NCBI GenBank assembly: GCA_905182525.1 | Contig: CAJJBV010000002.1 | Coordinates: 434,001-498,000, forward strand | Direction of reading: 5' to 3' | Length of the DNA: 64,000 bases | From: Cryomorphaceae bacterium | GTDB taxonomy: Bacteria > Bacteroidota > Bacteroidia > Flavobacteriales_D > Parvicellaceae | Translations under genes and position numbers: made by a program | Notes under the pieces: model-generated | The model's database searches: none | What the model was told of the DNA's origin: nothing | The model's input: the letters and a program-made list of their open reading frames with translations, nothing else | Shown here: positions 27,523 through 36,767 of the stretch, piece after piece | Position numbering within the stretch: position 1 is the first letter of the stretch | Layout of the letters: every line of letters begins with the position of its first letter

Positions 27523-28062
27523 TCAACCGCTTTTCTTTTGTGGTGTTTGAATTTTTTTGGGAATTTGTTTTCTAATTGCTGTATTACTTTTTTTTGTAAT
27601 TTGTTTTTTAGGCTTTTTCTCGGTTTTTTCTACTTTATCTCCTGCTTTAGTTTCCTTAGAATCTTCTTTTTTAGATTCTTTAAGTTTTAACTTTTTAGTT
27701 TTGTGTAGTATGTTATACCATTGGAAAAGCTTTTTAATATCAGAATTATAGACCTGTTCTTTGTCAAAGTTGGGAACATATTCTTCTAGTTTTGCTCTAA
27801 CCTTTTTTATATCTTCTGTGTGATCTATAGTAGGTTTGCCATCGTTAGATTCATATATTTTTCTAAATATATCAGAGAGAAGAACCTCCTCATCATAAGT
27901 GTAAATGCTTATATCTGAGAGTGCACTGATTTTATTAGTATTAAAAATTGGAAATCTTTTTTTATCAATAATTGATTCTACAATCACATTATTTTTGGAT
28001 TTTCCAACAGTGCTGAATAACCCAGATTTTCCAGAAATTGATATGATATCTTTTAAATCCAT
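27523..28062 (-). CDS. DUF5606 domain protein with a lysine-rich tail
   Basis: A 179-residue protein. Residues 1-135 match the DUF5606 type common in Bacteroidota: MDLKDIISISGKSGLF at the start, a beta-rich segment, SIYTYDEEVLLSDIFRKIYE, and DIKKLFQWYNILHK. Residues 137-179 are a low-complexity Lys/Glu/Thr tail (KKPKKQITKKSN), perhaps a nucleic-acid or membrane contact. The function of the family is not established as far as I know. It lies upstream of the FKBP pair on the same strand. Confidence 0.82.
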   Translation of the reverse strand: MDLKDIISISGKSGLFSTVGKSKNNVIVESIIDKKRFPIFNTNKISALSDISIYTYDEEVLLSDIFRKIYESNDGKPTIDHTEDIKKVRAKLEEYVPNFDKEQVYNSDIKKLFQWYNILHKTKKLKLKESKKEDSKETKAGDKVEKTEKKPKKQITKKSNTAIRKQIPKKIQTPQKKSG

Positions 28063-28077
28063 AATTTATTTATGGCG

Positions 28078-28085
28078 CAAATCTA
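28078..28085 (-). promoter_or_regulatory. Possible -7 element of the DUF5606 gene
   Basis: The minus strand reads TAGATTTG, about 15 bases before the ATG at 28062 and just after the adhesin stop at 28090. It would allow the DUF5606 gene to be transcribed independently of the giant gene upstream. Confidence 0.36.
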
Positions 28086-28089
28086 ATAA

Positions 28090-28384
28090 TTATTCTTTTA
28101 TAAGCTTAATTGGTTTTAAATTTGATTGATTTTTTATTACTAACCAGTATATACCACGGCTTGTAGAAATGTCATCAATTGTAATTTCATTACTTATTGT
28201 GGTTATGGTTTTAACTATTCTACCGCTAAGATCAAATAGCTCTAAAGTATGTGGACCATCAATGTTTTGAATTTTAACAGTTGTACTTTCATTGAAAGGG
28301 TTTGGATAAACAGTTAATTCAGGTTGTAAATCTTGACCCCCAATTACATTGGTAACAACAGATTGATCTACAAAAAAGCTATAA
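28090..28384 (-). CDS. Adhesin segment: T9SS C-terminal sorting domain
   Basis: Without a start codon of its own, this stretch continues the adhesin in the frame after the break near 28435. It reads YSFFVDQSVVTNVIGG, then VYPNPFNESTTVKIQNIDG, DLSGRIVKTITT and the end LKPIKLIKE. This is a type A sorting domain that directs export through the T9SS and is normally removed on secretion. The ending is closely similar to that of the second giant at 38078. Confidence 0.65.
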
Positions 28385-28882
28385 TCAATTAAAAATCCAA
28401 AGTTTCCTTGTCCTTGTCCAATTACTAATATTATTGAAATCTTTAATTAGCCAACTTCCATCTAATCCTCCCCAAAAAGAACCACCTAAACCATCACCAT
28501 AAACATCACCTAATTCAAAAGTATAGCACTCATTAGGGGCTAAGTTCATATTTTGAATAATAGTAGTATTTGCCTGTGGACCTCCTCCACCAGCATTACA
28601 ATTATAATTTTGACCACTATATATAACAGTATCCCTACTGTCTTTAACATTCCAGAATGTTTCTAAACAATAATCGTCTAGTAATAATTCTAGAGTAATA
28701 GGAGAAGTAATTCCACCATTTATGGTTAATACTAAAGAAATAATACTGTCACAACCTAGTGAAGAGGTTAAGGTATCTGTATATACGCCAGAAGTTGTGT
28801 ATTGAACACCATTAAATGTGTATGTACTACAAGAAGAAACGCTGTCTACAAAAAAGTAACTTTCAGAAATTATAAGTGACAA
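28385..28882 (-). CDS. Adhesin segment: last two-cysteine repeats and pre-sorting domain
   Basis: An open segment of 165 codons near the 3' end of the adhesin locus. It carries one and a half two-cysteine repeats (SCSTYTFNGVQYTTSG, GCDSIISLVLTING). Then comes the domain starting TSPITLELLLDDYCLETFWN, which also stands before the sorting signal of the second giant. Its own last residues (NWTRTRKLWIFN) are a frameshift artefact: the sister gene shows that GQGQGDFGF should follow. The true ending continues in another frame to 28090. Confidence 0.6.
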   Translation of the reverse strand: MSLIISESYFFVDSVSSCSTYTFNGVQYTTSGVYTDTLTSSLGCDSIISLVLTINGGITSPITLELLLDDYCLETFWNVKDSRDTVIYSGQNYNCNAGGGGPQANTTIIQNMNLAPNECYTFELGDVYGDGLGGSFWGGLDGSWLIKDFNNISNWTRTRKLWIFN

Positions 28883-30200
28883 ATTAATAATACTGTCACA
28901 ACCACTAGCTGAGCTGAGAGTATCTGTATAGACTCCACTTTGAGAATATATATTCCCATTCCAAGAATAACTGTTACAAGCTATGGCAGAATCAATAGTT
29001 GAAAAGGAATTGTTTATTGTAAGGTTTAATGTAACAATACTATCACATCCAGATAAAGTAGACTAAGGTATCTATAAATATTCCACTTGATAAGTAAGTA
29101 TTACCGTTCCAAGAGTAAGTAGTCACATGCAGAAATATTTAGAGTATTGTTACTAGAATTATTAATTATTAAGTTAAGAGTTTCAACACTGTCACAGCCG
29201 CTAGCGGTTTGTAAACTATCGTAATATGTTCCAGATTGACTATAAGTAGTTCCATTCCATAAGTAGTTACTACAAGAAGTAATACTTTCTACTGATGAGT
29301 AAGAATTATTAATAACAAGATTTAAAGTAACAATACTATCACAACCAGCACTAGTAGATAAAGTGTCATCTACTATAAGTTTCCAGTATGCAGCATGTAT
29401 AAGTATTGTCCATTCCAAGAGTAAGTAATCAGCAAGCATGTAACATTTACTTGGCTCACAACAGCAGAATCTATAGTAAGATTTAGATTGTAGCAGTACT
29501 ATCACAACCTACCGAGTTGGTAGTAATGAAATTATAAATTCCCGTTGCTGACGTAAGTTGATCCATTCCAGTTAACAGCATCGCAAGAAGATAAACTTGA
29601 TATAGAAGAACTGGAATTATTTATAGTTAAGTTTAAAGTATCTACACAAGTACCGAAGAGTTGGTATAAGTTCCGCTAGTAGTATAACTATTTCCATTCC
29701 AAGCAAAAGAATCGCAAGCTACTTCATTACTTACATGTAGGGTTGGTGGTAATGGTTAAATCTAAAGAATCATATTGTGGACAACCTGCAGCATTCACGT
29801 TAGTGTCTACATATATTCCAGAAGCTAATAGCGTTTGTCCATTCCAAGTATAAGACTATACAGGAAGATTCGGTTACTAAACTAGTAGAAGAACTAGTTT
29901 ACAGTTAAATCTAATTTGTACTAAACTATCACAACCATTTGAGCTTTGTAAGTGTAAGTGGCGGTATTGTTACTAGCAAAATAAGTAATACCATTTAACC
30001 AAGTTAAGCTATCGCATTGGGTGAGTGAGTCAGTTGTATTTGAGCTTTGGTTAAAAGTTAAATTTAGAGTTATTATACTATCACAACCAGCTGTATTTAT
30101 TAGTGAATCGTAGTAAGTTCCAGAACTTGTAAGACTAGTTCCTCCCCACTGAATAGCATTACAAACTGTAGAATCGATTGTTATTAAATCTTTTTGATTT
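28720..30200 (-). repeat. Array of about ten two-cysteine repeats in adhesin 1
   Basis: Units of roughly 46-49 codons, each with a cysteine followed by W-N-G-x-T-Y, a G-T-Y-x-D-S stretch and G-C-D-S before a TLNLTIN strand. Copies are diverged from one another, unlike the near-identical block in the second giant. Several small indels shift the frame within the array. Confidence 0.7.
29101..29505 (-). CDS. Adhesin segment: two-cysteine repeats
   Basis: An open fragment of 134 codons inside the repeat array of the first giant. It reads two to three copies of the CDS-type repeat (GCDSIVTLNLVINNSYS, YLWNGTTYSQSGTYYDSL). The surrounding stretches 28883-29100 and 29506-29920 carry further copies of the same repeat in other frames, each broken by small indels. 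It should be seen as part of the 28090-37374 gene, not as an independent gene. Confidence 0.5.
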   Translation of the reverse strand: MIVLLQSKSYYRFCCCEPSKCYMLADYLLLEWTILIHAAYWKLIVDDTLSTSAGCDSIVTLNLVINNSYSSVESITSCSNYLWNGTTYSQSGTYYDSLQTASGCDSVETLNLIINNSSNNTLNISACDYLLLER

Positions 30201-31777
30201 ACTATTATTACTACGGTGTCTGACATTATACATCCAATGGAATTAATTGCTGTAGCAATATAAGTAGTAGTTGAAGCGGGCACAAAAGAAACTCCGTTTA
30301 CAACATTATTGTCCCAAGCTAAACTATCTGTTGTGCTAGCAGATAAGGTAATACTACTTCCCTCACAAATACTTTGGTCTAGACCAGCATTAACAGTAGG
30401 ACTAGCATTAACCGTAATAAAACCAGTTTTGGTTTCGCTGTCGCTTCCACCACTTGCAGTAGCTGTAAGAGAAACATCGTATGTTCCAGAAGCAGTATAT
30501 GTGTGAGTTGGGTTTTGTAAATTAGAAGTAGTACCATCGCCAAAGTCCCAGTTCCAAGAAATGGCATTTCCAGCGCTACTGTCTGTAAAGCTTATAGAAG
30601 AACCTACGCAAGTGGAGTTGGTATCTACTACAAAATCGGCTATAATAGCACTAATAAATATATTGGTTACTATAATAGAATCGCAGCCATTAATGGTTGT
30701 AAAATTCTCTACTACTTGAGCCGGAGAAGTATAAATAGTTCCGTTATAGGTAACACTAGGGCTGCCGCTTATGGCAGTAGTATCAAAATAAGTTGGGTAA
30801 ATATCTATATTTTGAATACTGGTGTCTTTACAAGTGCTTCCATTGGTAGTGGCAACAAGCCTAACATTATAATTCCCAGGATTTAAGTAATTATAACTAG
30901 GGTTTTGTAAAGTTGTATTTCCGCCATTTCCAAAATCCCATTCATAGGTAGCAGTACCTGAAGAAATGGTGGTATTGTTGGTAAAAATAGTAGTGTCTTG
31001 AGCACAATTATTAGAAATGCTAAAGGAAGCATTAGGAGTTATTTCTACTACTACATTTTGAGTAATGTTTCCATAACAACCCACATTGCTATACGCTCTT
31101 AATTCAACACTATAAGTACCGGAAGTATCGTATAGGTGAAGAGGATTTTGTAGGGTAGAGGTATCGCCATCGGCAAATAGCCACTCGTAAGAATCAATAG
31201 TACCAGTAGATACCGATCCACTTCCTGTAAAAGAAGTTTGTTCGTTGGCACATGCAGAAAGATAGGTAAAGCTGGCCGTTGGTACATTGTCTCTATAAAT
31301 GGTTTTTGTAAGGGTATCGTTATTTATGTTTTCATCGGAAGTATTTACCAGCCACGCTTTAAAAACATAATTGCCAATAGCGCTTAAATCTTCTGTAGTG
31401 GTGAAGGTATAATCGATGTCGCTAAAGGTAGTTCCAGTAATAGTTTCGGTAGTAATGGCCCCGCCATTTACTTGGTAGGCTATTTGTAAATCTATAAATG
31501 CAGCATCGCCATATTGTACTACTCTAAACTCTACTGCTTCACTGTTGGTATGGAAACAGTTTAGGGTAGGTTGCAATAAATCTAGTATGCCAAAGTCTAC
31601 TGTAAATTCTTGTGCGCCTATGTCGGGAGCAGATGCATTTCTTACTTCGTTGTCTATATCTACATTACAGCCAGGAACATAAATACCAGCACCGTTTAGT
31701 TGTCGCTGGCTTACCATTAAGTTCGTATTAGATACGAAGAAGGGGTTTACCTTAAGGGAGTTGGCATCGCTGCCCAT
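29921..31777 (-). CDS. Adhesin segment: end of beta-helix unit 3, three PKD domains, first repeats
   Basis: An open segment of 618 codons of the first giant. It starts with the end of the third beta-helix unit (SLKVNPFFVSNTNL, DIGAQEF). A CARDB-like domain (VVQYGDAAFIDLQIAYQVNG) follows. Then come three PKD domains, recognised by YEWLFADGDTS, YEWDFGNGGNTT and WNWDFGDGTTSNLQNPTHTY, and an Ig-like stretch (NAGLDQSICEGSSITL). Two of the two-cysteine repeats end the segment. The break before it, near 31778-31790, is one extra base relative to sister units. Confidence 0.65.
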   Translation of the reverse strand: MGSDANSLKVNPFFVSNTNLMVSQRQLNGAGIYVPGCNVDIDNEVRNASAPDIGAQEFTVDFGILDLLQPTLNCFHTNSEAVEFRVVQYGDAAFIDLQIAYQVNGGAITTETITGTTFSDIDYTFTTTEDLSAIGNYVFKAWLVNTSDENINNDTLTKTIYRDNVPTASFTYLSACANEQTSFTGSGSVSTGTIDSYEWLFADGDTSTLQNPLHLYDTSGTYSVELRAYSNVGCYGNITQNVVVEITPNASFSISNNCAQDTTIFTNNTTISSGTATYEWDFGNGGNTTLQNPSYNYLNPGNYNVRLVATTNGSTCKDTSIQNIDIYPTYFDTTAISGSPSVTYNGTIYTSPAQVVENFTTINGCDSIIVTNIFISAIIADFVVDTNSTCVGSSISFTDSSAGNAISWNWDFGDGTTSNLQNPTHTYTASGTYDVSLTATASGGSDSETKTGFITVNASPTVNAGLDQSICEGSSITLSASTTDSLAWDNNVVNGVSFVPASTTTYIATAINSIGCIMSDTVVIIVNQKDLITIDSTVCNAIQWGGTSLTSSGTYYDSLINTAGCDSIITLNLTFNQSSNTTDSLTQCDSLTWLNGITYFASNNTATYTYKAQMVVIV

Positions 31778-31964
31778 GGCGCGCCTAATGCGCTTACGCT
31801 GCTATAGTTATTAGTTGTTAAAGTTGGCAATAGAGTTGCCTGTGGTGTAGTAACAGTTGTAGTCCCAGTCTGGGATTGGTTAAGGTCTTGCTACAAATAA
31901 TGGAGTACCACCGCCGATGGTAGAGAAGATATTATTTTTAACGTAATGTTACTAACATCGCCAG

Positions 31965-32291
31965 CTAAGTAGAGGCCGTAGCTAGAGGCACTGCTGTACC
32001 AGAGTTTTCTATACTGTTGTGAGCAATTACAGTACCGCTTAAAGAGCTATTAGAGCTTAGATAGATGGCTTTACTTTCTAGCTGGCCTTTTGTATGAATG
32101 TAGTTATTGGCTATGAATGTATTACCATCAGTTATTGTAATAGCACTTTTATTTTCAACATTTAAAATTTGATTGCCTACAATACTGTCTACATATCTTA
32201 CATATTCAAAATAATTGTCGTTGTTAAAAATATTTTCTTTTACTACTACATAGTCTTGATCGCCGCAATATAAAGCTGTTTCTACCACCAT
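31965..32291 (-). CDS. Adhesin segment: middle of beta-helix unit 3
   Basis: A 108-codon open fragment reading the helical-turn pattern of the third, diverged beta-helix unit (IFNNDNYFEYVRYVDSI, KSAITITDGNTFIANNYIH, AHNSIENSG). The flanking bases 31778-31964 and 32292-32422 carry the same unit in other frames, for example the counterpart of DWDYNCYYN near 31865. It is part of the 28090-37374 gene. Confidence 0.5.
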   Translation of the reverse strand: MVVETALYCGDQDYVVVKENIFNNDNYFEYVRYVDSIVGNQILNVENKSAITITDGNTFIANNYIHTKGQLESKAIYLSSNSSLSGTVIAHNSIENSGTAVPLATAST

Positions 32292-32422
32292 CTATGGAGT
32301 TTCCTGTTATTAAAAGAGTATCGTTACTATTATTATTACTTATATCATTTATATATAGAGATTTATAACATCCATTTATGTTGTTGTTTTTAATTATAAA
32401 CTTTCCACCTAAGTCATCATTG

Positions 32423-33199
32423 TTATTCTATTATATATATCCCATTGTCACCTTTTATGTTGTTATTTCCTGTAATGTTTACGGTGTTATATATAGTGGT
32501 GCTACTGGCTATTAACCTTATACAGGCGCTGTAAGAAAAGTCGTTGTTGGTAATGTTACAACCTGTGGAATTTTCGATTATTAGTTTATCTGCATGGTTA
32601 TAACTAGAACTAATGGTAGGGTCATAACTTTCGAATCTACAGTTGGTAACATTTACAGAGTCGCAGTTGGTGATTAAAAAAGGATTCGTGACTACACTAG
32701 AATTATTATCAAAAGTCATGTCTTTTAGGGTAATGCCTTTAATATTGTTAAGTGAGAAAAGTAAGTGAGTAGCAGTGTTGGCATGCTCTAAAGTAACTAA
32801 GCTACTGTCGCCACTTTCGCCTTTTATGGTAATGGTATTGGTAAAGCTATTTCCAGGAATGTTGCTAATAATAAGTTGATCGTCGTACACACCGTCACGA
32901 ACGTTGATGGTTACTGGGCAAGTTATACCAGCGTTATTTAAAATAGTAGAAAGTTCGCTAAAGCTGGTAAAGTCCGGATTAGTACCCCCCAACGTATACG
33001 TGCCGCATAGGGAAGTTACCAAGTTGTTTAGCTGTATAGTATCGTTGTAAGCGTTGCAGTCGGTAACTCCATTTGGGTTTTCTACCCAAGTTTGTAAGTT
33101 GTATATGCTGGCTCCAGAAAAGGTGTAGTTACTGGCAATAGTTACTGGTACTGTAGCTTTACTAGCTAAGTTTCCTGTCCAAGTAAAAGGGGTTTGCAC
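32423..33199 (-). CDS. Adhesin segment: CARDB-like domain and start of beta-helix unit 3
   Basis: A 258-codon open segment. It starts in a CARDB-like domain (TPFTWTGNLASKATVPVTI), then reads the unit start GTYTLGGTNPDFTSFSELST and the first rungs of the third beta helix (NVRDGVYDDQLIIS, TIKGESGDSSLVTL). It matches the other two units at protein level but is clearly diverged in its rungs. The break to the upstream segment is an extra C at about 33292, seen by comparison with the sister sequence near 35029. Confidence 0.62.
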   Translation of the reverse strand: MQTPFTWTGNLASKATVPVTIASNYTFSGASIYNLQTWVENPNGVTDCNAYNDTIQLNNLVTSLCGTYTLGGTNPDFTSFSELSTILNNAGITCPVTINVRDGVYDDQLIISNIPGNSFTNTITIKGESGDSSLVTLEHANTATHLLFSLNNIKGITLKDMTFDNNSSVVTNPFLITNCDSVNVTNCRFESYDPTISSSYNHADKLIIENSTGCNITNNDFSYSACIRLIASSTTIYNTVNITGNNNIKGDNGIYIIE

Positions 33200-33287
33200 T
33201 GCTCCGTTTACCGACCAAGCAATACTAACTGATGTAAGTGGGTTACTGCCTTGGTTGGAAAGTAGTACTTCAATATTGTTGGTATTG

Positions 33288-36200
33288 CTAGCTTAGTGGT
33301 GCAGTAGGGTTTACAATACTATTAATACCAGCATCGTTATTACAAAACACAAATTCTTTAGCGCCCATGGTAGTAGGGCTGGTTCTACTAGTGCCGTTAA
33401 TATCTAAAGGAGCGGAAGCCAACAGCGTGCCTGTTTGTAACTGCGATTGGTTTACAGTTAAGTTCGTGTTAGATACGAAGAAGGGGTTTACCTTAAGGGA
33501 GTTGGCATCGCTACCTAGGACGGTACCTAGTGCACTTACGCTGGAGTAGTTATTACCGTTGTAACTAGCTAGCGTGTTTCCAACGTTGTTGTAATAGCAG
33601 TTGTAGTCCCAGTCTACGTTGGATTGTGTTACAGCTTTTAGGGGAATACCACCACCGCTGGTGTATAGGATATTATTTTTCACTTTTAGTCCAGCAGAAA
33701 TATCACTTTCTACATACATGGCACTACCAGAAAAAGCAGTGTGGTTAATACTGTTGTGCGCTACAGTTATGGGGGAATAATTTTGATTTATATATAAGCC
33801 ATAAATATCGTCACTTCCGCTAGAGGATACGTCTATATAATTGTTGGCAAAATAACCTTTTCTGTAAAGTCGAATACCATAGTTACTTGTGTGTATATTG
33901 ACAAAACGGTTAGAAATAATACTGTCACATTCATAAAACTGGATAGAAACTCCTTGAAGATCATTATTTTTAAAAATGATATAATCTCTATTAGTGTTAC
34001 CCGGAGTCCCATCAATATAAAAAGACCCGGTGTAAGAGTCGTTGAAATAGATAGATTTATTATTGGAGACAATAAGAGTATCACTATAACCATTACTGCT
34101 ATATAAATTTGACGATACCCCCCCGGCTTGTGAGAAGATATTGTTATCTATTAAAACTTTAAAGCTATTGGAATAGCCTTTAGTTATCTGTATATACCCA
34201 CGATTAGTTGATGTTGAGTCCCCTATAACATTATTGGTAATGTTAATAGAAAGCTGCTCGTTATTGTTTGCATTATCATTAAAAACAACTGAAGGATATC
34301 CATAATTATTTTTAAAGTAATTATTTTTTAGAGAAACTCCAGTAGAAGAATTAAATTGTAATTGAAACTGATCCAAAATACAGTTGGTGAATAAGACCGA
34401 ATCACAATCAGTGATGTTAGAAAAATTATATTCATTATTATGTCTTAGGTGTAAATCTTTAATAGTAATGCCTTTTATGTTAGAGAAGGAAATAACGTTA
34501 TTGTCAAAATTATTAGACGCCCAATAAATTTGAGCCAAGCTACTGTCGCCGCTTTCGCCTTGAATGGTAATGGTATTGGCAAAGCTATTTCCAGTAACAT
34601 TACTTAATATAAATTGTTCGTTGTAAATACCGTCTCTAACGTTAATAGTTACTGGGCAAGTCATACCAGCGTTATTTAAAATAGTAGAAAGTTCGCTAAA
34701 GCTGGCAAAGTCCGGATTAGTACCCCCCAATGTATACGTGCCGCAGAGGGAAACTACCAAGTTGTTTAAACTGGTAGTGTCGTTATAAGCATTGCAGTCG
34801 GTAACTGAGTTGGGGTTTTCTACCCAAGTTTGTAAGTTGTAAATACTTGCTCCAGAAAAGGTGTAGTTACTGGCAATGGTTACTGGTACTGTAGCTTTAC
34901 TAGCTAAGTTACCTGTCCAAGTAAAAGGGGTTTGCACTGCTCCGTTTACCGACCAAGCAATACTAACTGATGTAAGTGGGTTACTGCCTTGGTTGGAAAG
35001 TAGTACTTCAATATTGTTGGTATTGCTAGTTAGCGGCGTAGAGGGACTTATAAAGCTAATAATACCAGCATCGTTATTACAAAACACAAATTCTTTAGCG
35101 CCCATGGTAGTAGGGCTGGTTCTACTAGTGCCGTTAATATCTAAAGGAGCGGAAGACAATAAAGTGCCTTCTTGCAATAGTGCTTGGTTTATGGTTAAGT
35201 TAGTATCAGAGATGAAGAAGGGGTTTAAGTTAAGTGAGTTGGCATCGCTACCTAGGACGGTACCTAGTGCACTTACGCTGGAGTAGTTATTACCGTTGTA
35301 ACTAGCTAGCGTGTTTCCAACGTTGTTGTAATAGCAGTTGTAGTCCCAGTCTACGTTGGATTGTGTTACAGCTTTTAGGGGAATACCACCACCGCTGGTG
35401 TATAGGATATTATTTTTCACTTTTAGTCCAGCAGAAATATCACTTTCTACATACATGGCACTACCAGAAAAAGCAGTGTGGTTAATACTGTTGTGCGCTA
35501 CAGTTATGGGGGAATAATTTTGATTTATATATAAGCCATAAATATCGTCACTTCCGCTAGAGGATACGTCTATATAATTGTTGGCAAAATAACCTTTTCT
35601 GTAAAGTCGAATACCATAGTTACTTGTGTGTATATTGACAAAACGGTTAGAAATAATACTGTCACATTCATAAAACTGGATAGAAACTCCTTGAAGATCA
35701 TTATTTTTAAAAATGATATAATCTCTATTAGTGTTACCCGGAGTCCCATCAATATAAAAAGACCCGGTGTAAGAGTCGTTGAAATAGATAGATTTATTAT
35801 TGGAGACAATAAGAGTATCACTATAACCATTACTGCTATATAAATTTGACGATACCCCCCCGGCTTGTGAGAAGATATTGTTATCTATTAAAACTTTAAA
35901 GCTATTGGAATAGCCTTTAGTTATCTGTATATACCCACGATTAGTTGATGTTGAGTCCCCTATAACATTGTTGGTAATGTTAATAGAAAGCTGCTCGTTA
36001 TTGTTTGCATTATCATTAAAAACAACTGAAGGATATCCATAATTATTTTTAAAGTAATTATTTTTTAGAGAAACTCCAGTAGAAGAATTAAATTGTAATT
36101 GAAACTGATCCAAAATACAGTTGGTGAATAAGACCGAATCACAATCAGTGATGTTAGAAAAATTATATTCATTATTATGTCTTAGGTGTAAATCTTTAAT

Positions 36201-36767
36201 AGTAATGCCTTTTATGTTAGAGAAGGAAATAACGTTATTGTCAAAATTATTAGACGCCCAATAAATTTGAGCCAAGCTACTGTCGCCGCTTTCGCCTTGA
36301 ATGGTAATGGTATTGGCAAAGCTATTTCCAGTAACATTACTTAATATAAATTGTTCGTTGTAAATACCGTCTCTAACGTTAATAGTTACTGGGCAAGTCA
36401 TACCAGCGTTATTTAAAATAGTAGAAAGTTCGCTAAAGCTGGCAAAGTCCGGATTAGTACCCCCCAATGTATACGTGCCGCAGAGGGAAGCCGAAACATC
36501 TTCAGAAATATCGTCGTTGGCACTATTTAAGTCTGTTCCGCCATTGGGGTTTTCTACCCAAATTCTTAAAGTTTGTATTATTCCAGGTGAAAAATTATAA
36601 TTGCCTATTACAATATTACTTTCTGTACCACCCACTGCTAAACTGCCGCTCCAAGAATAGCTAGATTGCAATACCCCATCTAAACTCCATTTTATAGTGG
36701 CACTAGTTAATACCGAACCACCAGTATTGGATAAACTTGCTTCAATATTTTGACTTGCCCGCAGCAA
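33288..36767 (-). CDS. Adhesin segment: two near-identical CARDB plus beta-helix units
   Basis: The longest open stretch of the first giant, 1,159 codons. It holds a CARDB-like domain (NIEASLSNTGG, IKWSLDGVLQSSYSW), then beta-helix unit 1, a second CARDB-like domain (LLSNQGSNPLTSVSI) and beta-helix unit 2. The two helix units are identical or nearly so in protein and DNA. Each unit begins LCGTYTLGGTNPDFASFSEL and ends near VLGSDANSL. Right-handed beta helices in secreted proteins often bind or cleave polysaccharide; no catalytic residues are recognised here. Confidence 0.68.
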   Translation of the reverse strand: MLRASQNIEASLSNTGGSVLTSATIKWSLDGVLQSSYSWSGSLAVGGTESNIVIGNYNFSPGIIQTLRIWVENPNGGTDLNSANDDISEDVSASLCGTYTLGGTNPDFASFSELSTILNNAGMTCPVTINVRDGIYNEQFILSNVTGNSFANTITIQGESGDSSLAQIYWASNNFDNNVISFSNIKGITIKDLHLRHNNEYNFSNITDCDSVLFTNCILDQFQLQFNSSTGVSLKNNYFKNNYGYPSVVFNDNANNNEQLSINITNNVIGDSTSTNRGYIQITKGYSNSFKVLIDNNIFSQAGGVSSNLYSSNGYSDTLIVSNNKSIYFNDSYTGSFYIDGTPGNTNRDYIIFKNNDLQGVSIQFYECDSIISNRFVNIHTSNYGIRLYRKGYFANNYIDVSSSGSDDIYGLYINQNYSPITVAHNSINHTAFSGSAMYVESDISAGLKVKNNILYTSGGGIPLKAVTQSNVDWDYNCYYNNVGNTLASYNGNNYSSVSALGTVLGSDANSLNLNPFFISDTNLTINQALLQEGTLLSSAPLDINGTSRTSPTTMGAKEFVFCNNDAGIISFISPSTPLTSNTNNIEVLLSNQGSNPLTSVSIAWSVNGAVQTPFTWTGNLASKATVPVTIASNYTFSGASIYNLQTWVENPNSVTDCNAYNDTTSLNNLVVSLCGTYTLGGTNPDFASFSELSTILNNAGMTCPVTINVRDGIYNEQFILSNVTGNSFANTITIQGESGDSSLAQIYWASNNFDNNVISFSNIKGITIKDLHLRHNNEYNFSNITDCDSVLFTNCILDQFQLQFNSSTGVSLKNNYFKNNYGYPSVVFNDNANNNEQLSINITNNVIGDSTSTNRGYIQITKGYSNSFKVLIDNNIFSQAGGVSSNLYSSNGYSDTLIVSNNKSIYFNDSYTGSFYIDGTPGNTNRDYIIFKNNDLQGVSIQFYECDSIISNRFVNIHTSNYGIRLYRKGYFANNYIDVSSSGSDDIYGLYINQNYSPITVAHNSINHTAFSGSAMYVESDISAGLKVKNNILYTSGGGIPLKAVTQSNVDWDYNCYYNNVGNTLASYNGNNYSSVSALGTVLGSDANSLKVNPFFVSNTNLTVNQSQLQTGTLLASAPLDINGTSRTSPTTMGAKEFVFCNNDAGINSIVNPTAPLS
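33499..34752 (-). repeat. 1,254-base direct repeat, copy A
   Basis: Matches 35236-36489 at an offset of 1,737 bases. The one difference I found is A at 34233 against G at 35970. The repeat spans one complete beta-helix unit. Sequence outside both ends diverges quickly. Confidence 0.88.
35236..36489 (-). repeat. 1,254-base direct repeat, copy B
   Basis: Partner of 33499-34752. The sharp edges fall at the beta-helix unit boundaries, so it looks like a recent in-frame unit duplication or gene conversion rather than a transposon. Confidence 0.88.

Noticed and set aside
31774-31785. CCATGG/GGCGCGCC string resembling a cloning or vector junction
   Set aside because: Sequence on both sides is continuous adhesin homology; the string arises from one extra base in a Gly/Ala-coding stretch of unit 3.
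34876-35286. 136-codon plus-strand open frame inside the adhesin
   Set aside because: It lies antisense to conserved CARDB and beta-helix coding sequence; related plus-strand frames at 33891-34106 and 35628-35843 exist only because the coding repeat is duplicated.
33499-36489. Direct repeats resembling copies of an insertion sequence
   Set aside because: No transposase, no terminal inverted repeats and no target duplication; the repeats are in frame and end at protein unit borders.
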